DNA of 64,000 bases from JANMDN01 sp031376285 (GTDB taxonomy: Bacteria; Actinomycetota; Thermoleophilia; Miltoncostaeales; Miltoncostaeaceae), in NCBI GenBank assembly GCA_031376285.1, contig JANMDN010000038.1, positions 6,769 to 70,768 on the forward strand, read 5' to 3'. Every line of letters starts with the position of its first letter. Position 1 is the first letter of the stretch. A model generated the notes under the pieces. That model did not search any database. It saw only the letters and a list, made by a program, of their open reading frames with translations, and was not told the origin of the DNA. Positions 59,459 through 64,000 of the stretch are shown here, one piece after another. The position numbers were made by a program, and so were the translations under genes.

Positions 59459-60420
59459 CGTTCCTCGCGCACATACGGTATGCCGAGCGCACCTGGAGCA
59501 CCGAGCCGACGCTTTGCCCACCCGGAGGATACCGCGAGGAGGGCGAGGATCGTCATGACGTAGGGGAGGGCTTGGAACGCCTCCGGGGGCACCGCGTCCC
59601 ATATTCCTCTGGCCTGGAGAATGAAGCCGAGGCTCGAGAAGGCACCGAAGAGGTAGGCGCCGACGAGGCACAGGTCGGCGCGCCAGAACGCGAAGATCAC
59701 GAGCGCCAAGGCGATCCACCCGGCCCCGAACGTCAGCCCGTCGACCCACGTGGGCGTGAGGGACAGGCTGTAGAACGCGCCCCCGACTCCGGCGAGTGCG
59801 CCGCCCGCGATCGTGTGGACATACCGATAGGCGGTCACGTTGATGCCAAGCGAGTCGGCCGCCGCAGGCGACTCGCCAACGGCACGCGTGTTGAGGCCGT
59901 GACGTGTGCGAGCGAGGTAGAGCCCGACGAGGACCGTGAGGACCCACGAGATGTAGACGAGCATGTTGTGTCCGAAGAGGATCGGCCCGACGACGGGCAA
60001 CTCCTGCCACGACTTCGGGAGCACCGCATCAAAGGTCTTTCGCGCCGGCGCATCCGAGAGTCTGAGGCTGCTCGCGAGATAGGACGAGAGACCAAACGCG
60101 CCCGCAAAGACCGTGAGCGTCAGGCCCGACACGATTTGGTTCGCGCGAAGGGTGATCGTCAGGAACGCGTGGATCGCGGCCGTTGCCGCCCCTGCGGCCG
60201 CCGCGACGGCTGTCGCGATCGCGAGCGAGACCCAGGTTGGTCCGCCGATGTGCTGCACCGACCAATAGCCCATCGCGGCCCCGACGAGCATCATCCCCTC
60301 GATGCCGAGGTTCAGGATCCCGGAACGCTCGGCGAGCACTTCACCGAGCGCCGCGTAGAGGAGCGGTGTCCCGTAGAGGATCGCCGCGACCGCGACGAGC
60401 ACGCCGATGCTGTTGTTCAC
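59455..60420 (-). CDS. BMP-type ABC transporter permease 2
   Basis: 321 aa, about nine helices. LAERSGILNLGIEGMMLVGA is the hallmark of the nucleoside/purine branch of the branched-chain-type permeases (YufQ/NupC-like). Together with the next upstream permease it forms the channel. Coupled by 4-base overlaps on both sides. Confidence 0.92.
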   Translation of the reverse strand: MNNSIGVLVAVAAILYGTPLLYAALGEVLAERSGILNLGIEGMMLVGAAMGYWSVQHIGGPTWVSLAIATAVAAAAGAATAAIHAFLTITLRANQIVSGLTLTVFAGAFGLSSYLASSLRLSDAPARKTFDAVLPKSWQELPVVGPILFGHNMLVYISWVLTVLVGLYLARTRHGLNTRAVGESPAAADSLGINVTAYRYVHTIAGGALAGVGGAFYSLSLTPTWVDGLTFGAGWIALALVIFAFWRADLCLVGAYLFGAFSSLGFILQARGIWDAVPPEAFQALPYVMTILALLAVSSGWAKRRLGAPGALGIPYVREER

Positions 60421-61529
60421 GTGCCCACCTCGACCGACGGGGCAGCCGATCGCCTCCCAAGGCGAACGCGGTAGCGGGCGAAGATCTCGCCGCCAAGGGC
60501 GCAGAAGAGAATCGTCCCCTGCATGACCCCGACAAGCCCGGCCGGGAAGTCCGGACCCTGGAGGCTGTAGCCCGCGTTCTGAAGTCCGCCGATCAGGAAC
60601 GCCACGATGATGACCGCCAGCGGGTTGTAGCGGGCGAGGGCCGCGACGACGATGCCGGTGTAGCCAAACCCGGTCTGCTGAAGGCTCTTGGAATCGAGGA
60701 GGTGTCGGAAGTCGCCGACCTGGCTCGCCCCCGCGACGCCGGCTACCCCACCGGAGATCCCGAGGACGGCGAGGATGGTCCGCTTGCCTCGAATTCCCGC
60801 GTAGTTCGCGGCGCGCGGTGAGTCTCCGGTCACCTGCATCTCGAAGCCAAGTCTGGTGCGATGGTAGATGCCCCAGAGGCCCATGGCCGCCGCGATGGCC
60901 AGGATGAAGCCGAGGGGTACCGTCACGGGTCCCAGGTCAAGGGCCGGCCAGGATGCGGCGTCTGAAAGGACTTTTCCCTGCGGGAACTGCGCAGCCCCGG
61001 GGCTCGACGTGTCACGCCAGTAGGAGCGACTCGAGAAGATGAGGTAGCTCATCCCGAGTCCGGCCACGTAGTTGAGCATGAGCGACGTGATGATCTCGTT
61101 GGTGGCGAAATAGGCCCGCAGGATGGCCGGAATCAGGCCCCACACCATGCCGGCGGCGAGCCCCGCCCCCACCATCGACGCGATGATGATGGCGCGGGGC
61201 TGGGCGCCGAAGGCGAGGCCCACACCTGACGCCGCGACCGCGCCCGCATAGAGCTGACCCTCGGCGCCGATGTTCCAGAGCGCCACCCGGAATGCGAGCG
61301 CGGCGGCAAGGCCGGTGAAGAGGAGCGGCGTCGCCGAAATGAGGGTGTAGGTGATCGCGTCGTCTTCGAAAAAGCCGCGTTCGAAGATTCTCTTGAACGT
61401 GGCAAACGGATCGTGCCCGGTCGCGGCGACAACGACGCCCGACACGACGAGCGCGACAACGAGCGACAGGAGGGGCACCGCAACCGACAGCCAGCGCGGG
61501 TTCGTGAGGCGTCGCTCGACGCGGATCAC
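60417..61529 (-). CDS. BMP-type ABC transporter permease 1
   Basis: 370 aa, YufP/NupB-like. FRVALWNIGAEGQLYAGAVA is the paralogous signature, and VTGDSPRAANYAGIRGKRTI the conserved cytoplasmic loop. Overlaps the ATPase gene and the second permease gene by 4 bases each. Predicted to import nucleosides or purine bases. Confidence 0.92.
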   Translation of the reverse strand: MIRVERRLTNPRWLSVAVPLLSLVVALVVSGVVVAATGHDPFATFKRIFERGFFEDDAITYTLISATPLLFTGLAAALAFRVALWNIGAEGQLYAGAVAASGVGLAFGAQPRAIIIASMVGAGLAAGMVWGLIPAILRAYFATNEIITSLMLNYVAGLGMSYLIFSSRSYWRDTSSPGAAQFPQGKVLSDAASWPALDLGPVTVPLGFILAIAAAMGLWGIYHRTRLGFEMQVTGDSPRAANYAGIRGKRTILAVLGISGGVAGVAGASQVGDFRHLLDSKSLQQTGFGYTGIVVAALARYNPLAVIIVAFLIGGLQNAGYSLQGPDFPAGLVGVMQGTILFCALGGEIFARYRVRLGRRSAAPSVEVGT

Positions 61530-63085
61530 GCGTTTGCTCCCGCCATCATGAGTCCAAGCTCCTCGACGGTGGCGACCCCGGCGTCGACGACCCCAACAAT
61601 TCGGCCCTCGTACATGACCGCAATCCGATCGGAGAGCGCCCTGATCTCGTCGAGGTCCTCGCTGATTAGGAGGATGGCGATGCCTCGCGTCGTCGCGTCA
61701 CGCAGGAGGCCGTGCACGGTTTCGAGGGCCCCGACATCGAGGCCACGAGTGGGCGAGGCGGCGATCAGAACAATGGGCTCGCTCCCGAACTCGCGCCCGA
61801 GGACGACCTTCTGGAGGTTTCCTCCAGAGAGGTCGCGCGCTGGGATATCGGGGCCTGGCGTTCGGACGTCGTAACGCTCGATGAGGTCGACGGCGCGGGC
61901 GCGGATGGCGCGGATACGCAGAATCGGCCCCCGGGACGCTGGCGCCGACCGATATGCCTTCAGCACCGTATTCGCAGCGATGCTGAGGCTCGGAGCCACC
62001 CCGGTACCGAGGCGGTCCTCCGGCACATGCGCGATCCCTCGCCGGATCGCGTCGCGGGGATCGCCTGAGCGAAGCTCATCACCGTTCACGCGGACCGCGC
62101 CCGAGGTGACTGGCCGCATGCCGGTCACGAGTTCGGCGAGTTCACGCTGACCGTTTCCCGCGACACCCGCGAGGCCGACGATCTCGCCGGCGTGAATGGT
62201 GAGGGAGGCCCCGTCCACCGCGAGCTGTCCGCGGTCTCCGGCGGCGCTCACGTCGTCGAGTTCGAGGACGGCGCCGCCGACCGGGTTCGTTCGGGGCAAC
62301 CGACGCGCGGGCGCGACATCGCGACCCACCATGAGCGACGTGAGCGACATGGTCGTCGAATCGGCCGTCTGGATCGTTCCGACCGATCGCCCCTGGCGAA
62401 GGACGGTGATCCGATCCGAGACGGCGAGAACCTCGTGGAGTTTGTGCGAGATGAAGATCACCGTGCGGCCCTCGTCGGCCATCTGGCGGAGTGTGACGAA
62501 GAGCGCCTTGGACTCTTGCGGTGTCAGGACCGCGGTTGGCTCGTCCAGGATGAGGATCTTCGCGTCGCGGTAGAGGGCCTTCAGGATCTCGACGCGCTGC
62601 TGCTCGCCGACCGAGAGCTGCCAGATCCGGGCGCTCGGATCGACGGGCACTCCGTAGCGCTCGGCCAGCTCCGCAACCCGATGCTCGATCGCTCCCGTGC
62701 GGATTCGAAATCCCCGGCCGGCCTGGCTGAGGTCGCCGAGGATGACATTCTCCGCGACCGTGAATGGGGTGACCAGCCGGAAGTGCTGGTGCACCATGCA
62801 GACCCCCGCCTCGATCGCCTCCCGTGGTGAGCGGAATTCGACGCGCCGGCCGGCGAGCCAAACCTCGCCCTCGTCCGGGCGATAGAGGCCGGTCAGGATG
62901 TTGGAGAGCGTGCTCTTGCCGGCGCCGTTCTCTCCGAGGAGGGCGTGGACCTCTCCGGCGCGCACTTCGAAGTCCACGGCGTCGTTGGCGACGACCCCGG
63001 GGAAGCGCTTGGTGACGCCCACCATGGAGACCGCCGGGACATCCCTCACCCCGGCGGCCTCATGGTGTTCGTGCGTCGAAACCAT
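61526..63085 (-). CDS. BMP-type ABC transporter ATPase (two-domain)
   Basis: 519 aa with tandem ABC domains, YufO/RbsA-like. First domain: Walker A GENGAGKST, signature LSVGEQQR, Walker B ILILDEPTAVLTP. Second domain: Walker A degenerated to GVAGNGQREL, signature DLSGGNLQKV, and Walker B IVLIAASPTRGLDVG without the usual Asp-Glu, as normal for this family, where only one site hydrolyses ATP. Purine/nucleoside uptake with the adjacent permeases. Confidence 0.94.
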   Translation of the reverse strand: MVSTHEHHEAAGVRDVPAVSMVGVTKRFPGVVANDAVDFEVRAGEVHALLGENGAGKSTLSNILTGLYRPDEGEVWLAGRRVEFRSPREAIEAGVCMVHQHFRLVTPFTVAENVILGDLSQAGRGFRIRTGAIEHRVAELAERYGVPVDPSARIWQLSVGEQQRVEILKALYRDAKILILDEPTAVLTPQESKALFVTLRQMADEGRTVIFISHKLHEVLAVSDRITVLRQGRSVGTIQTADSTTMSLTSLMVGRDVAPARRLPRTNPVGGAVLELDDVSAAGDRGQLAVDGASLTIHAGEIVGLAGVAGNGQRELAELVTGMRPVTSGAVRVNGDELRSGDPRDAIRRGIAHVPEDRLGTGVAPSLSIAANTVLKAYRSAPASRGPILRIRAIRARAVDLIERYDVRTPGPDIPARDLSGGNLQKVVLGREFGSEPIVLIAASPTRGLDVGALETVHGLLRDATTRGIAILLISEDLDEIRALSDRIAVMYEGRIVGVVDAGVATVEELGLMMAGANA

Positions 63086-63106
63086 CGACGCTCGCAGCTG
63101 ACTCGG

Positions 63107-64000
63107 CTAGCCCTTCGGGTTACCGACAATCCCCTTGACGAACCAGTCCTGACCGAGGATGTCGCCAAGGCTCGGGCGCTTCCCCGCGGCGATTCGGATC
63201 TTCCCCGCCTGGTCGCGGATGGGGCCCTTGAAGATCGAGTTGAGCTTGCCCTTGATGATCGCGGCGCGCTTTGCCTTGATCTTGGCTTGAATCGCAGGCG
63301 AGACGTTCTTGCCAAACGGGGCAATGTCCGTGAAGCCGTCCTTGATGTTCCCGTAGTAGCTCCCGGTCTTCCACGTGCCGTCTGCGGCGGCCTGGACGCG
63401 CTTGGCGTAGTAGGGACCCCAGTTGTAGACCGCGGCGGTCAGGAACGAGTTCGGCGCGCTCTTTCGAGCGTCAGAGTCGTAGCCAACCCACGGCACGCCC
63501 TTCTTCTCGGAGACAACGCCGGCACTCGGGCTATCGACGTTCTGCCCGATGACGTCCGCGCCAGAACCAATCAGCGCTTCAGCGGCCTTGCGCTCCTTGG
63601 TCGGGTCAAACCAGCTCTTGGTCCAAATGATCTTGACCTTGACCTTCGGGTTGATCGACTGCGCACCCAGGATGAAGGCGTTCGCGTGACGGATTACCTC
63701 GGGAATCGGGAACGGCACGACGTAGCCGATCGTCCCGTTCTTCGTCGCGGCCCCGGCAGCCATACCCGAGAGGTAGATCGACTCTTCACCCGCGCCGAAG
63801 AACTCGGAGAGGTTCGTGTCGGTCTTGAAACCTGTCGCCTGCTCGAACTTGACGTCAGGATGCGCCTTGGCCGCGGCGGCCATCGCGTCCTGGAATCCAA
63901 ACGACGTCGCGAAGATGATCTTGTTGCCGTCGCGCACGAGGCCCTCGATGACCTGGGCGACCTGAGAGTCCTCAGGCACGTTTTCCTTGAACGTGGTCTT
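63107..64000 (-). CDS. BMP-family substrate-binding protein (5' end beyond the window)
   Basis: C-terminal 297 residues of a Bmp/Med-family receptor for nucleosides or purines. Visible: KTTFKENVPEDSQVAQVIEG at the window edge, KIIFATSFGFQDAM, KFEQATGFKTDTNLSEFFG, GADVIGQNVDSPSAGVVSEK and WGPYYAKRVQAAADGTWKTG. The frame runs open through base 64000, so the start and signal peptide lie outside. First visible gene of the nine-gene purine operon, 21 bases before the ATPase. Confidence 0.92.
   Translation of the reverse strand, partial: KTTFKENVPEDSQVAQVIEGLVRDGNKIIFATSFGFQDAMAAAAKAHPDVKFEQATGFKTDTNLSEFFGAGEESIYLSGMAAGAATKNGTIGYVVPFPIPEVIRHANAFILGAQSINPKVKVKIIWTKSWFDPTKERKAAEALIGSGADVIGQNVDSPSAGVVSEKKGVPWVGYDSDARKSAPNSFLTAAVYNWGPYYAKRVQAAADGTWKTGSYYGNIKDGFTDIAPFGKNVSPAIQAKIKAKRAAIIKGKLNSIFKGPIRDQAGKIRIAAGKRPSLGDILGQDWFVKGIVGNPKG

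Overview
The window is a stretch of high-GC bacterial chromosome, about two thirds G+C by eye. It has many GTG and TTG starts, tightly packed operons with 4-base ATGA/GTGA overlaps, hairpin terminators that mostly lack a U-tract, and an actinobacterial-type SOS box. Together with an MqnA/MqnD-type menaquinone enzyme, a selenophosphate synthetase, OmpR-type two-component pairs and a Flp/type IV-like pilin, this suggests an Actinomycetota member. A deep lineage such as Thermoleophilia is possible, but that placement is an inference, since no rRNA or ribosomal protein gene is present. No transposase, CRISPR array or prophage was seen.

Layout. 1-6.2 kb: Crp/Fnr regulator, nitronate-monooxygenase-like flavoprotein, LuxR-type regulator with a degenerate receiver, two related small lipoproteins, transketolase. 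6.2-12.5 kb (minus strand): nadE, a secreted subtilase, an AcuC/HDAC-type deacetylase, an HD protein and a secreted beta-propeller-like protein in one run. 12.6-20.7 kb: zinc ribbon protein, copy A of a structured dispersed repeat, a secreted Thr/Pro-rich protein, two response regulator/histidine kinase pairs, a trypsin-like protease and a calcium-repeat/DUF5666 protein. 20.8-26.9 kb: amt-glnK, an MqnD-like enzyme, a hotdog thioesterase, selD and a K+ channel with an RCK domain. 26.9-34.2 kb: a complete peptide ABC transporter in two divergent units, a YihY-like protein, secG. 34.2-38.5 kb: a frameshifted phospholipase D gene next to repeat copy B, a LOG protein, tRNA-Leu(GAG), lexA with an SOS box, rnpB, a VapBC-like pair. 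38.5-44.9 kb (minus strand): a LacI-controlled sugar operon made of lacI, a PfkB kinase, an ABC transporter and an invertase/debranching-like hydrolase. 45-54 kb: photolyase, acyl-CoA ligase, peroxiredoxin, rhodanese, small zinc ribbon proteins, a pilin, a cupredoxin and a UGA-containing peroxiredoxin-like gene. 54-64 kb (minus strand): a nine-gene purine uptake and oxidation operon made of a BMP-type ABC transporter, a three-subunit xanthine-dehydrogenase-type enzyme, a purine deaminase and OHCU decarboxylase.

Most notable is a probable selenoprotein at 52546-53079. It is a thioredoxin-fold AhpC/TSA_2 (PRXL2/SelU-like) protein whose redox motif reads U-I-A-C, with the Sec encoded by an in-frame TGA at 52960-52962. 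Conventional gene calling keeps only the C-terminal two thirds. The selD gene 28 kb away fits this reading. Other unusual points are two genes that appear to start at CTG inside CTGA overlaps (K+ channel, uraD), one lipoprotein gene that appears to start at ATC behind a strong Shine-Dalgarno site, two perfect copies of a LacI-type operator inside coding sequence, and a 155-bp dispersed repeat with several internal hairpins.
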